Assembly (NCBI GenBank): GCA_900095095.1
Contig: FMBT01000320.1
Coordinates: 1-64,000, forward strand
Reading direction: 5' to 3'
Origin: Fragilariopsis cylindrus CCMP1102
Lineage: Eukaryota; Bacillariophyta; Bacillariophyceae; Bacillariales; Bacillariaceae
Length of the DNA stretch: 64,000 nt
Every line of letters starts with the position of its first letter. Within the stretch, counting starts at the first letter, position 1. Positions 22,859 through 35,344 of the stretch are shown here, in pieces. Below the pieces are notes generated by a model that saw nothing but the letters and a program-made list of their open reading frames with translations, did not search any database and was not told where the DNA came from. The position numbers and the translations under genes are program-made.

Positions 22859-25193
22859 ATGACTAGTTCCACGAGGAGATTTATTCAATGCTTTCGAATA
22901 CAGATCCCCCGGTGCGAAAATTCAAAAGAACTTTCAGTCACTACACGGGACCCACTACAGGCTACCCAGTCACGAATCACGTGCAAGCCAATACGGTGTA
23001 TTTGTTATTATTAGTATCGCGAGTGTGTATCGTTCGTTAAAATGTATCTGTTAACGCGAGTAGAAGACTGTACTAGTAAAATTCATGCATGCTTTAGTTT
23101 TTATATTCGTACGATGGAATGATAACAAATATATCAGACCGGTGTGCACTATCTATTTGTTACGCGAGTAGACTGTATCAAGAAAAATTTAAGTATAAGA
23201 AGTTTTTTTTTAAATTCTTCCACTAACGTTATGTTTAAGTGGTTGTATATTGACCAAAGAAGCATACGCCTTCATCGTTTCATCATCTCTTTCTTAGTAT
23301 CGATCTTACCGGAATCCATATTTGAATACGAATTGAAATCCTGTATTGGAAGTTTGTGTTAATACACTCGACTGAAAGTGAGATCGTGTTCCTGCAAAAT
23401 AGGATCGACAGCACAATATCGCATCAGCAGCCAATACCTTTGTAAATATTTAGTACCTATACTATACCCATAACGTTCCTGAATATCGACCGTAATCTCG
23501 CTATCCATGAGATCGTGTAGAGCATTATCATCGTGAATATCTTCGTATACGAGCCCCCACGCTCTTCTCTGCTGTCAAATAAAACACCAGATTAAGGTGC
23601 TGGTCGAACTAGTAGAGGGAGAAACGATACAGCCTTCGCATTGCTCCAACACTCCTTGTCTGCATCACGACAAGTCGACTGTCGTGTCGGTATTTTCTTT
23701 GAACGTCAGGTTGTCTTGTCTTGTAATTGCCTTGTTTTGGTGCTGTCTGCTTATTTGGCATCATCTAGTTGGTACCTTCATCTACACCAATGTTGTAACG
23801 TATTTCCAATTTGTCTTGCTGTTTGATTCTATCTTCTCTTGGTTCTCATTTTGTGTACTATAATCAATTTCCAGTAAGTAAGTAAGTAAGTAAGTAAGTA
23901 CTGAAGAATTCGAACTGGATGGAGAGTGCAGTAGTCGTATCAAAGAAGAGGGAGTAGATGATGCTGGAAATTTAACCTTGTTTACAAAATATTTCTCAAT
24001 CACAGAATCGTACTATATACGTACAGTTGCAATCGGAAGTTGATCTGGCATTAGCTAAAGTAATCCATATATAATGTTTTGCTCTCTACTGTACTATTCG
24101 TGAGGTCATTATTCTTACTTGTACTTTTACGGTATGCCGTATTATGACATTTGTACTAGTACTATTTGTTTATGAATGCATCGAATGGGAACGATGTAAA
24201 TGCGAAACATGAATAGGATTAACGAAAATGTGACACGGACAGTAGTACTCATTATCATTGTTGCAATTGTTCGTCAGATATCTTGGCATAAAATACTAAA
24301 AGGAAGTAATTCTATGACAAAGACAATAGTTACTATAATTTTTGTTGCAATCGCATCTTGGACATGTCATGTTGGCTGGTACTTGGCGGTATTTGTAACA
24401 AAGGAGGAGCAGTGGTGACTCGGACCGACTCCCCTCTGTTGGACTGGGTCATGTAAATAGTGCAACTACATAAAGATTTTGTCATGAACTTATGTACAAT
24501 CAATTGAATTGTTATAGTAGAAAAATATTACGGCGTCACCACCACAGAACTTTTTATCGGTCATAAATGATAATACTTAGTAATACTAACGACACTGCTG
24601 GGATAAGAAAAGGGATGGATATAAAACAGGAAGACGGCAGCCCCGATACAAGAACGTCGACGATGATAAAACAGTAGTAACAACGCACTGCAAAACAATT
24701 ACAACTAGGACGTCTACGTCTACGTCTACTGCATCATCCGCATCTACATCTACACCGACGAAACGAATCGAATCGAATCAAATTGACTGGGGAGAATGAA
24801 AAATCAATAACAACATCTACTTCAGCATCTGCAGCGGTATTTTCAGCGACAAATTATAGTACTAATAGTGCTACAGGGAAATTGTCGTCATCATCTGTAA
24901 CACCATCACCACCAACATAAAAAATGGGGAACGAAACTAGTAAAGAAGAGAACATCAACAATGGCGACGATGGCGCATGTACGGTACGTACTTTATAATG
25001 ATTTGACTACATGCTTGTGTAATTTATAGGATGTGCACAAGTAAGTGTCAACGGTACGTACAGTACTCCACTTCAACTCACTATTGTGTCACCTTTCTAT
25101 GAAATTAATGATTGTAAGAATCATAGCTCTCTCACACGTAGGGTAGATAGGTTGGGTTGGTCATTTCTTTTTTCTACTTCTTCTTCTTCTTTT
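22859..25193. other. Non-coding region with a possible decayed S/T-rich gene
   Basis: Immediately after the repeat complex, TTGTTAACGCGAGTAGA-type phrases recur near 23045 and 23153. A GTAA tetranucleotide run lies at 23874-23902. A 72-codon ORF at 24200-24418 has two hydrophobic stretches but nothing else in favour. At about 24710-24910 the plus strand reads S/T/A-rich peptide in two frames interrupted by stops, then an ATG at 24925 starting MGNETSKEEN followed by a GTACGT. This could be a decayed or unresolved gene; I do not call it. Confidence 0.5.
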
Positions 25194-25835
25194 TCAACAG
25201 TTATTCGTGTTTATAGTCATTGGAACGCCTTCTTCGTATGGGGGAATACGACGTTCGTTACCACAAGATCCACTACCTACACCAATTCGCGCATCTGTAC
25301 TTCCAGATTTAACATCTGTATTGTGTCTATAATTGTTCTCCACGTCATTACTTTTACCCCAAAAGTAAACCATTAACATTCCATCGGCAACTTCACCACC
25401 TCCCTTTCCGTCCAAATCATTTGTCGTATCCATTTCATGGGGTAGATCTTGACGCTGCGGGAAGAAGGAGTAATTCGAACCAACTCTGTTGTTTGCGCTT
25501 ACAAACTCTCGATCATTGTCGAAGACACTTATGTCCACTTGAAATGATTGAAAAGATGCATTCGAAATCACACAAGAACATGTCAGTGGACTAATAATAA
25601 AAGGTAAAGATCCACAATAACAGCAGTAGCAACAGCAATAGCAACAGCAACAGCAACATATAAGTACGTACACCATGTACGCCACCATCCTCTACCAGCG
25701 ATCTGCCAATACCCTTCTTCCGCCATATGCTGATGGGCAGGATAGCACACCCCTTCCTCAACTGCGGCAAATCCTATGTTAGCAGTTGTCGAGCATGTTT
25801 TTATATCGTTTGGATCGGTGCAGCGGCCCTGAGAA

Positions 25836-25867
<32 letters not shown>

Positions 25868-26938
25868 GGTGTGTATTTAATAAAGTATAGAATCAGAAAA
25901 AAAATATTGACTCAAACATGCATGCATGCATGCAAGTGACAAAATACAAACTACTCACCTTGCACTGTAGAGCGTTGAAAAATCCTGCTTTTGGTTGTAC
26001 GCAAGTTTTCCAGTAATTGATCGCATTTTGATCTGTAGGATCGTCAACATCTGAGAGACAGAGTAGAGAGCGAAACTGAAGTAGTTAGTAAGAAGAAAAG
26101 ATGAAGAAGAAGAAGAAACAAAGGACAGTCTCACATGCATATATACACACAACACACATCTTAATTACTCACTACCTGGAATAGGCATTCCACACCATAA
26201 TCCTGGTTCACTATCCTCTACTCCCGATCCAATTTGAATTGATCGTAGAGCTTCTATGCTCACTCCAGTTGCTTCTGACAGATATCGGATCATTTTATCG
26301 GATGGCATGTAACCACCGCCACTTTCGCCTTTAGCCAAGGGGAAATTTTCAGTACGAGATTTAGAACCACATTGCATATAGTTCGTAGTATCTGCTGGTT
26401 CGTACATGTGCCAATATTCACAGTTTCCATTCATACGATCAATCATATCTACGGGTATATTTAATCGACGATAACCATCAGAACCTGGTGAAGTCGTGAC
26501 AACCTTCTCAATAAAATCAATCAACTTCTTTGGGACATTTACTAACCCCTCTCCTTGAACCGTTTCCTCATCTTCTTCGTCTTCTTCTTGCGATTGACCT
26601 GGTAGAACTTCTTCGTAAATGATTGTAGTAGTCACTCCTTTACCATCAGCAGCTGATATAATGTTAGTAGTGTGTGATACACCCTTATTGTTCTGTTCAA
26701 CCTGATTGCTGACCGAAATATAAATTGACAAACTGATTACAATCAATAGTAGTACAACGATTGCAGCAACTCCCATATAACGCTTACCATACCGCTGACA
26801 ACTACGATCTTCAGGATCGACTTCTCTTCTCTTCGCCTCCATTATTGTTTCCGTCGGAACTTCTTCGTCGCCAGGATCGATGTCTTCTGCTGCCTCCTCA
26901 ATATTCGCATCCTTTGTTTCTGTCGGAACTTCTTCCAT
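25194..26938 (-). CDS. Single-pass membrane protein of unknown function, four exons
   Basis: Exons 26938-26176, 26050-25959, 25828-25674 and 25590-25194 give 468 aa; all phases match. The N-terminus is acidic with a duplicated EEVPTET motif, followed by a basic patch and one transmembrane helix at about residues 56-76 (VAAIVVLLLIVISLSIYI). The remainder is presumably lumenal or extracellular (type II topology) and contains many cysteines, some created by splicing (CPLTCSC at the exon 3/4 junction), plus tryptophan-rich segments (GYWQIAGRGWW, MVYFWG). The intron before exon 4 holds TTGCTG-type repeats. I recognise no family; a secretory-pathway or surface role is inferred only from topology. 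Confidence 0.7.
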
Positions 26939-27304
26939 TTTTCTGGAAATACTGAGATACGCTCAAATACAATGATTCTTAATAAGAGGCGGATGATTAT
27001 GACGTAAGTATTGCCACTATCTTCATGGGTTATGGTTAGGCACGTTGGGTAATTCTATTCACATAAAACATAGATATAAATTTTAAGCTACTAGTAAGTT
27101 AGGGCGTGTATCTTACAGACACATAGCATAAATATCTTCTTTCAGTGAGTGGATTTCGTAGTATCCAACGGTAAAACATGCCGCGCCGTCAATAAGTAAC
27201 CATTTATTTGATCGTCGACAAATTCGCGACAGCTGTTTTGTCGAATAATCTTCTTCCGCGAATACAAGGCTTGCTCTCCGGAACTCGGATGCACTACTTC
27301 TTCT

Positions 27305-27490
27305 GTGCACCTGAAAGTGTCCACAGATATAAGCGATACAGAAATTTACGCGACAAAAGCACGAAGAATGAGTGATTTGAGACGACGCTCTTATTTATTA
27401 TCTATTATTTTCCTCTTAAATCACTCATTCTTCGTGCTTTTATCCGTAAATTTCTGTAGCGCTTATCGCTTTGCACACTTTCCGGTACAC
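27305..27490. repeat. Foldback element, about 74-bp inverted arms
   Basis: Arms 27305-27378 and 27418-27490 are imperfect reverse complements with a perfect inner core (GCACGAAGAATGAGTGATTT and its complement) around a 39-base loop. They share AGAAATTTACG and GATAAGCG-type blocks further out. Divergence between arms increases outwards. It would form a long hairpin in RNA or single-stranded DNA; a small foldback transposon remnant is likely. Confidence 0.85.
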
Positions 27491-28529
27491 GGAGAAAGTA
27501 TGCTGATGATGTGATGCGAAGTTCTCGCTACAGTACATACATGATGTAACCACTCTAAAAATCGTATTCTGAGTGATATGATAGTGATACGACCACGTCA
27601 CAGCCATCTTCTAACCTACCGTAATGTAGTATTGTGTTCTTTCTTTCCTTCCTCTTCTATTGAATGGCCCTGTGTATTTTTCCCATGTCAAGTGCCTACC
27701 AGGTTGCTGATAAATTCCTGTACTGTACAAATATATTATTAGAGTTAAAACATCATCCATGTCCATGATTATGACATTGTAGGTGGGTTATGCTCCTCTT
27801 CAACCAGAAATGTATATAAGATGTGACCCGACCTTTTGTCATAATGCATGCTAATGATATTACTGCTAACAATCAACAACAAACACCTATTGGTAAAGAA
27901 AAGTGTCACGTTGAAGGTTGAAGGGGGGAGGTCAGGAGATAGAGGAAATGAATTTCTCATAATCTATAATAGTACTGTTGACGTCATATGGTGCAGTGCC
28001 GTACATTATGTTGTAACTGTTTCAGGTAGACGTCATATTCTGACAGATTACCGTACTACACTGCGTTGTTTAAGGAAGATGATCAAGTACATCGGTAGTG
28101 TAAGAAGTTAGAACGAAGTTACAAAATCTTACAACCTACTGCACCACGTCCGTCTGTCCGATCAACGAAAAAGCTATCTAAACGAACAGACGGGAAGGTA
28201 TAAATTTTTTACAAGCAACGTACGTATTCGTATCATGATTCATTCTAAAATAGGGTTTGTCTAGCTAGTATAATTAAAAGTAAAGCTAACAGAATCTACT
28301 TGACGATTATTGCTTCTGCATAGGATGATTAACGAATCTGTTCTAACCAAACGACCTTCATTTTAGATATAACAACAACAGTACCAAAAGCAAAAGCTGC
28401 CCCCCCCCCCCCCCCCCCCAAGTAAAAAGCAAATGGAAGACAAGAAGTAATTTTTCGTCATCATCAACATCATTCTTAGCTGCACGTTCTGATGTGTCAT
28501 GTCAACTCACAGTGAAAGTCGCAATTAGT

Positions 28530-28925
28530 GGACAGTGAAGTGTATCAAAAGGAACTGGACCATACATCGTAAACTTAACCTTTTCTTCCTCACTGTAAGA
28601 TAAATTGTTATTCTTAGATAGTCGTGAACCTCACCAGTAGTTCCAGCCAATGGCTTCTTTGATGTACCAAATTTGTAGTTCAAATCGACTAGGACGGTAC
28701 CGCCCTTTGTTAAAAAAGTAAATATCTGACGAGGCAATGATCGAATAATTCACTTCCACTTCCTTCATTTTAGCTTAGTTTCTTTGCTTTTTTGAAGATG
28801 ACAGAAGAGCGAACAGCTGTACGAAATTCACATGTACCATCATTGATCGATTCACGATAATTACTCTGTCGATCCATACAAACCAGATTCATTCTCTTCG
28901 ATTGACTCTGTTTCGCATCCGCCAT
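28530..28925 (-). pseudogene. Coding-looking fragments, possible decayed or unresolved gene
   Basis: On the minus strand, an ATG at 28925 opens 51 codons (MADAKQSQSKRMNLVCMDR...). A second open stretch reads QIFTFLTKGGTVLVDLNYKF and GTSKKPLAGTTGEVHDYLR. After a frame change a third reads LSYSEEEKVKFTMYGPVPFD and TLHCPLIATFTVS. The second and third parts have balanced composition rather than repeat-like composition. They may be exons or a broken gene. I do not recognise the family. Confidence 0.3.
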
Positions 28926-29685
28926 ATAGCGGATTGATTAGTGTTTACCAGTAGCAGCTGGTGTGCCATCTTGGTCTGACTACAACATGATGATACATGA
29001 TATATAGAAGCGAATGGAGTGTTAGTTAATAAATGTTATATAGAACAATTAGCTACAATTGTATTTCTGCATAAAGTTTGTTGTATAGAATTTTGTTTAA
29101 TTTTGTATTATCTGCATTTCACAAGAGCATCACACTTTTATTATTAGCGATTACCGGTACACAGTGGCACACATACAAAGCGGAGAAAATTCAGTTATCG
29201 TCGATAGTACGTCATATATTTTAATTGCTGAACGTTAATTAATCTTAGACATAGGAATAAGGCCCTTCATAATTTATTTACCCGAAATCTTTTACACTAT
29301 GCATATCGGTGCGCATTTTCTTTGATACTTTGAAATAATAATCAAAGCAGCGGAGTATTTGCTGCGTAAGCGCTGTATTAAGCGCTATCAAAAACTTTGG
29401 TTTCGCATTCGTGCCCAAATATAATTGAGCATGGCGATACAGCTATACAAAACAAAACATGTTACGACCTACACATAACGCAATAACAATTTTTTTTCCG
29501 CTATCAAAAAATGAATAATTATTATAATATTACCACTATTTATTTAACCTCCTATTTTATAAATAAAGATCTTTTCTAAAAGTCGTAGTTCATACTGTAT
29601 ACTGTGTAATAGTTATATCATAATATATGAATTCTGAATTGGCTGTAATGAACCACTATTTGCCTCCTGTCAGAATAAAAATGAA

Positions 29686-29925
29686 ATGAATATGAAAATG
29701 AATATGAAAAAGAATCGTCGTCTTGTATTACGACGTGAAGGTGGTGGTGGTAGGGTTCGTCGTATCGATAGCAGGAGCTTCAGTAATAATAGATTAGCTT
29801 CTATTTCAATAAGGGAAGTTCCAACCATCGCCTCATTATTATCTGCTAATGCTGCAAACATTAATACAGTTGCTGCTGCGATTGCTATTCTCGACGCAGA
29901 ATCTCCTCCCCCACACAAAAGATGA
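29686..29925 (+). CDS. Small basic ORF overlapping the next start codon
   Basis: 79 codons, Met/Lys-rich then R/G-rich (LRREGGGGRVRR), ending in a helical A/N/I-rich part. Its stop overlaps the start of the gene at 29922 as ATGA, in a different frame. A two-codon ORF (ATG AAA TGA, 29681-29689) overlaps its own start. It may be a translated upstream ORF, a mispredicted first exon, or chance. No homology is recognised. Confidence 0.3.
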   Translation: MNMKMNMKKNRRLVLRREGGGGRVRRIDSRSFSNNRLASISIREVPTIASLLSANAANINTVAAAIAILDAESPPPHKR

Positions 29926-30608
29926 ATACTACGAAGAATATCATTATTCCGTTGGACGTGATGGACGATGATGATGACAATGGCTACAATATTGATGATA
30001 GTGAACTCATTTCAATTATTAAGACAGTAGTAAATGGACATCATCATCAAGAAGATCAGGAAGTATTAGCATCAGCATTAGTCGCTGAAGCTGAAGCTGA
30101 AGATGCAGATGCAGACAAGAATAGTAACAACAATAACAATGTTGTATCATTATCATCAAGCAAGAAGAGACAAAGACGAATGGTACGGTTCGCATTACCG
30201 GAAGGCGCTACTGTTTCTGTTTCGGAAGGAGGAGAAGACAAGATCAGCAAGACACTGAAACTGACTCATGATGATACGAATGATGATAACGATGCTAGTG
30301 TTTCATGGTATACATCGCGTGAGCTTAAAGATATCAATCGTTCAATTATCTTTGCCGTGAAAAGATATGAACTATCTTGCAGTGGTAGTGGTAGTGGTAA
30401 TCAAGATGTACAAGATAATTTATCATTATTAGATCAATCTCTTGAGAAATTTTTATCCTGTAATCGTACAAATAATCGTATTATACGTAATCGTATGATT
30501 GAAACATGTTACGCTGTACGTCAATTTGAATTATGTACAAATACAAATCAATCTATAATGTTATCACAATTATTACAAAGATTGCGTAATAGTGATAGTC
30601 AAAGATAA
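29922..30608 (+). CDS. Unknown protein of a diatom-type VRF...WY...E family
   Basis: Single-exon, 228 aa. The N-terminal half is acidic with H, D and N runs. After a basic KKRQRR patch at about 82-87 comes RMVRFALPEGATVSV, then VSWYTSRELKDINRS at about 125-140, then SLEKFL and CYAVRQFEL blocks. This order (VRF strand, WYs-x-x-El-x-x-I, a later LE block, an A-V-x-x-E-x helix) is the layout I remember from a large family of uncharacterised diatom proteins; that is recollection, not a search. Function is unknown. The KKRQRR patch could act in nuclear import. The ATG overlaps the stop of the small upstream ORF. Confidence 0.6.
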   Translation: MNTTKNIIIPLDVMDDDDDNGYNIDDSELISIIKTVVNGHHHQEDQEVLASALVAEAEAEDADADKNSNNNNNVVSLSSSKKRQRRMVRFALPEGATVSVSEGGEDKISKTLKLTHDDTNDDNDASVSWYTSRELKDINRSIIFAVKRYELSCSGSGSGNQDVQDNLSLLDQSLEKFLSCNRTNNRIIRNRMIETCYAVRQFELCTNTNQSIMLSQLLQRLRNSDSQR

Positions 30609-31854
30609 GTTATGATAATAATAAGACTAATACTAGTGTCACTTCTGACCAAATATATAAAGAAGGGTTGGGGTTAGGGTACTACTTTCCAGTATACGCT
30701 GCACCTACAAAATCAAGAAGAATACTTTAGAAGAAGCCAAATGGCGAAAATTAAATCACTTAATTTTTGTATCAACACTACACTCTAGTATATGAGTTAA
30801 GAGTTTCCCTATATTTTAGCGTCCAAACCAATAGCATTGTATCACATTTTTACAGATATACATTAGATAATCACACCACCGAAACCAACTCCCTGTACAG
30901 TATGGGGGATTCCTGTACAATAATTATATGTACTTCCTCCGTGCAACGGTTGTTTCGTACGCGCTATCGCTTGAAAATTTTGCGCGTTATTAAGACGTTC
31001 AACGACGAGATTTGAAAGGAGGATGAGGGAAACTTGTGACTTTAACCCTCTATTTTGTGAGTAGATTAAGAATTTGAGAATGGTGGAAACCGATTGATGA
31101 TTGATTCGATATATTCACATCAACAATGACAATGGAGAATGTAACTCATCGAACCTCCATTGTTATCAGTCTATTCAGTACAAACTTACAGGTCAAAATA
31201 TAGATGTTGATTCTCTTCAATATCGACAAAGAGGTTTGGTGTAATCTAGTCATTTAGGGAAAATTCTGTGAGGTTGTATACATATATATCGATGGCAAGC
31301 CAAATTTGGCAATTAAGCGCTTCAAACAAGAAGAGGTGCATATATAAGAGAGGAGGATTACGAATCGAATAAATAGACTATGGGCCAAACGAATAGTACA
31401 GTTTGTGTTCTATTATTGTTATTATTACATTAGTAAGCCGTCGACCATATATTATAATCTCCATCTTTCCTATCAAATTACTACTGATCAATTTGATCGA
31501 TTGATCGATTGATCGGTGGTTGTTGTTGTTCAAATACAAAAGTACGAGTACGTTACGTTACGTCAAGTCAAACATACCCGTTGACAATGGACCCCCTTGC
31601 AAAGCTATAGTAATAAAAACAACTACCATATATACTTATAATAGACTATACTTTATTCTATTATTCGTTTAGCTATTACTCCATTATTTGATGTGTTGTT
31701 CACGACGTTTTGCTATTGTGGTAGGACGTTCGCCGCGGCGGCGAATGATAGGAGTTTCAGTAGTTGCACCAACAGCAGTAGGTTGTCCTGCTACTGCATC
31801 TGTGAACCATATTATATCAAAGGATAACTCTCTCACTGAAATACTAGGTATTAA
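30609..31854. other. Intergenic; nothing convincing
   Basis: A single GGGTTGGGGTTAGGG telomere-like patch lies at 30666-30680. A GATC-rich palindromic patch is at about 31488-31515, and a GC-rich palindrome CGCCGCGGCGGCG at 31730-31743. An ATG at 31691 opens a 79-codon plus-strand ORF that overlaps the lipase 3' end antisense; it has no supporting feature. Confidence 0.5.
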
Positions 31855-34251
31855 TCAATCTTCGTTGTGGTTGCTCTTCGCTTTGCCTTCAGCAAATTCC
31901 TTGCTAACAACGGTCTGGTCCTTGTAGAGATCGTCAATTGTTACTTTACTGAGATCCTTATAATACTCATCCATACGACTGTCGTGCAATTGAAGACCAT
32001 GCCAGGTTAATAACCTCCACACAGGCTTTAAGAAAGTATTTTTTACGGCGTTCTTGAAACCACCAACAGAGGAATGAACAGTCGAATAACCATTCTTTGT
32101 TAATCGTAAGTTAATACCTGTATGTTTCATAGTTCTAAATGGAAAGCCAAGAGAAAATGGTGGTGAAGCTGGAACAATATCTATACATATAGAAGAAGAT
32201 AGAAGGAAGACGAGACGTTTGTTTCAAGAATCAAGGATTGAATATTTGTTTTGGTTTTGTGTGACTTTTTTGGAATAATGAAATATTCTTGGGAGTTACG
32301 TACCTTCACCATTAGTGACACGTAGAGAACGAAGCAAACCATCCTTTTCGAGTTGCTATTCAATCGTCGAGAAATCAACAGATGCATTAAGTGAAATCAT
32401 TAGAAAATATCAACGACGTAGTTGCGTACGTATTAATTGAAATATTAAATAGAAGCGATGTAATACATTACATTGTTCTTACCTCCATTGCAGTTCTATA
32501 GCCACTTGCACCAGAATATGGAGCAGCATAAGAAATGCACGTAATTGGTTTCGGCAACCAATCGCGATGGTCCTCATCTCCAGCAAGTTTAAATGATAAC
32601 AAATGAGCAAGAGCACCTCCAAGACTTAAATGAATTTATATTAAATCGGAACAAGAGAAAGAATGTGATTTTTAAAATCAAATGGGTGGAACGGATTAGT
32701 TATAGTATATGAACTATCTTCTTTCATTCATTTATTCATTATTACCCTAACGTACCTATGACCGGTGACGTAAACGCTGTATCCATCTTCGATCAAGGGT
32801 TTGACATCTTCTACGATTCTTGTATATATCTGAATACTACGCCGTTTGTTCTCAAAAAGATAATCTGAAAACAAATAAAGAACATGTGAGACATGCCACC
32901 AATGTAAATAACAAGATATAGCATCAAGGCTTAACAATATGATACTCTATTACTTATTATTCTCACCATGAAATCCTTCGTGAACATAAACGTGTTCCTT
33001 TAAATCTTCGTCCAATTTTTCTCTGATAAGTGCAGGTGTCTCTAATTCCACCACATTTGCTTTGAGATTGCTTCTCCAATCACGAGTCTATGGAATGAAC
33101 AACAGTGATATCACCAATAAAATAAGGAGTGAAAGATCGTGTAAGTTGATTCATCGATCGGTAAAATTCTTTCAGTAGTATGTATGACTCATTTACTCAC
33201 GGATAAATCTGGCTTTTGTGAACCACGGAAGGCAATGATGATTCGTTTGTTGCAACTGCGTAAGCAAGAAAAATAGTTTAAAGATAAAATAAAAATCAAG
33301 TATAATAAATGAGTGAAAGTACCAAGAACTTATGGGTCGTCTTTTCGATAAGAATCCTTGAGTAGACGTGACATACACCTCCGCTCCTTTCCTCCCATCT
33401 TCCCTGTCTCTTTTCCTCTATCTAATTTGTGTTTCTAGTTCGTCTTTACTTACACATCCTTAATTATACCATACACGCATGAAATCTTTGCCTCGATACT
33501 TCTATATACGCATAAAAAGTACATACCCTCATCATGTTCTACTTTACATGAAGCTTTAAATCTAGCAATGTCTTCGATAATTGCCAAACCATATGCACTT
33601 TCTTCACCTAAGACAGTTGCAATACTTTCTTTATTCAATTGAATGACTTCCATCATTTCAACGAGACTTAAACCATTCCCATTATTGAACGATTTATTAC
33701 TGAGGGCAAGACTCTTATCTTGGAAATCTTTCAATTCAATAGGGAAATCGACTGGTACTTTTAAAACGATTTCCGCATTCCTTGCAGCTTTTACAATAGC
33801 ACCAAAATGGTACACAAGTTTGGATACTACGTGGTACGTGTTATAGCCAATCGAATCGATCGGTGAGTCGGTATTACAAAAAAAAGTCGATATTACATAC
33901 ATAACTGGGTAAGAAACGTATATACTATTATACACAAAAAAGAACACTGCAATAATAACGACACAATTGAATACAAAATATTCTAACTGATCAAAATAAT
34001 GAATTACCATAAAGCATCGGAAAACTCTCCTCGTAAAGGCTAACCTTTACGACGGGCGCGTTTACTTGTTTAGTAGTAGGATCAACAACAGTAGGAGTAC
34101 TTAATATACTACTAGTAGTGCTTTTCGAAGCCATGAATGCAGTAATAGCACTACTGCTAATCAATACAGCAATAATCATAATACATTCAGTACTAATAAG
34201 CCGTAGTCGTAGTCGTCGTCGTCCAATAAAAGACGTTATCATTATCGTCAT
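31855..34251 (-). CDS. Class 3 lipase (alpha/beta hydrolase), eight exons
   Basis: Exons 34251-34008, 33826-33454, 33255-33201, 33087-32967, 32864-32756, 32624-32483, 32355-32304 and 32180-31855 give 473 aa. Joined exons spell the family signatures: KRIIIAFRGSQKPDLS across exon 3 into TRDWRSNL of exon 4; VYVTGHSLGGALAHLL across exons 5 and 6 (nucleophilic Ser created at the splice); DIVPASPPF at the exon 7/8 junction (catalytic Asp); and WHGLQLHD near the end (catalytic His). The triad is complete, so it should hydrolyse acylglycerols or other lipid esters. The N-terminus has a basic stretch and a hydrophobic helix (IMIIAVLISSSAITAFMAS), so entry into the secretory pathway or plastid is possible. 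Exon 2 is modelled without a further 24-base intron at its 3' part. Confidence 0.85.
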
Positions 34252-34951
34252 CGTGTACAGCTATAGTAAAGCAAGCCTACAATTTAAGCAAAAATAAAGA
34301 CGTAAGAGTTGTCTTTTCTCTTCGCAGCTCGTCTCTCTCCTGTCACACCTTGGCCTTGATGAACCTTGTTGTGTTTTTTGAATCAATCGAATTGAATTGA
34401 ATTGAATTGAATCGATGGCAGCTGTTGTGTTGTGTTTTTAAACGATGGCTGTTGTGTTGCCTCTTCTCAGACTACTACGGTAACTACTACTACAATAAAT
34501 TGTTTGTGCGTTCGAATATTCAATATTATTTTAGGCCCAGCCGTTTCGCGATCTTTCTTTCTTTTATGTTCAACTTCGACTGACGTAGCGGCTACGTCGA
34601 TCACAACTAACAAAAAACGCCAGGGGCATAGGAATTGGAGATCTCGTACGATGTTTCAGGACAACTTCAACTAAGTTCAACACTTTTTTTTTTAATTTAA
34701 TCTAAGTAGTCAAAACGAGGGTCGGTTATGAAGTGAAACACTTTTATTCACTGACAGGTGGGTGAGAAAATCAAAATAAACCAAGAAACTGCTAAAAACA
34801 CCAGTAGAACGCGTAGAAACCTGTCTGGAATCCTGTGCTAAGAATATAAGAATCCATATGTAGTTACGGTACTTAACGCTATTTTCAAATATTTATTTTT
34901 AGAATGCAAAACCTTCTCTCTCTCGCTCTCATTCTCCTGGAAAGCGCTCTA

Positions 34952-35144
34952 TGAAGACTAGTTTTTCGCCAAAAATAATCAACCGTAGGGTGCTCGAATT
35001 GTTGAAAAATCAACCTTTCGGGAGATCGACTCCCGAAAATGAGGGTGTTGGATTTTTTTTTTGTCTTTTCTTTGTTTTTGTTTTAGCTTATATAATACTG
35101 TGTTTTGATGACGTTTCATTTTTTTGGCGAAAAACTAGTCTTCA
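34952..35144. mobile_element. 193-bp MITE-like element with perfect 24-bp terminal inverted repeats
   Basis: The left end TGAAGACTAGTTTTTCGCCA (34952 onward, 24 bases in all) is exactly complementary to 35121-35144. The interior has no meaningful ORF and holds a small hairpin (CGGGAGATCGACTCCCG). No clean target-site duplication is visible. Size, TIRs and lack of coding fit a non-autonomous DNA transposon. Confidence 0.8.
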
Positions 35145-35344
35145 CGCGCCTCCCCTCATTTTCACGCAATGAACTTAGACGCCTAATCGCGAGAGCAACA
35201 ACTTTACGCGGGTCGTTTATAATATTATATATAATAATGAGGATGCTCTTCTTACCCCCCCCCCCCCCCCCCAATAACGGTAGTTTAGCGCATTAAAAAT
35301 ATTCTTTAAAGCTTACCCCGAGGACAAGTGCGTTCGCTGGGATA

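Larger units (their letters stand above)
26939..29680. other. Mostly non-coding region
   Basis: Contains a foldback element (27305-27490) and a run of 20 C (28400-28419), both listed elsewhere, and a set of coding-looking fragments on the minus strand at 28530-28925. The rest shows no supportable gene. Confidence 0.6.

Noticed and set aside
23597-23863. 88-codon hydrophobic ORF
   Set aside because: It begins with GTG, has no domain, and lies in repeat-flanking DNA; hydrophobicity follows from T-rich sequence.
31691-31927. 79-codon plus-strand ORF with an R-rich start
   Set aside because: It overlaps the lipase last exon antisense, and has no conserved feature or clear upstream signal.
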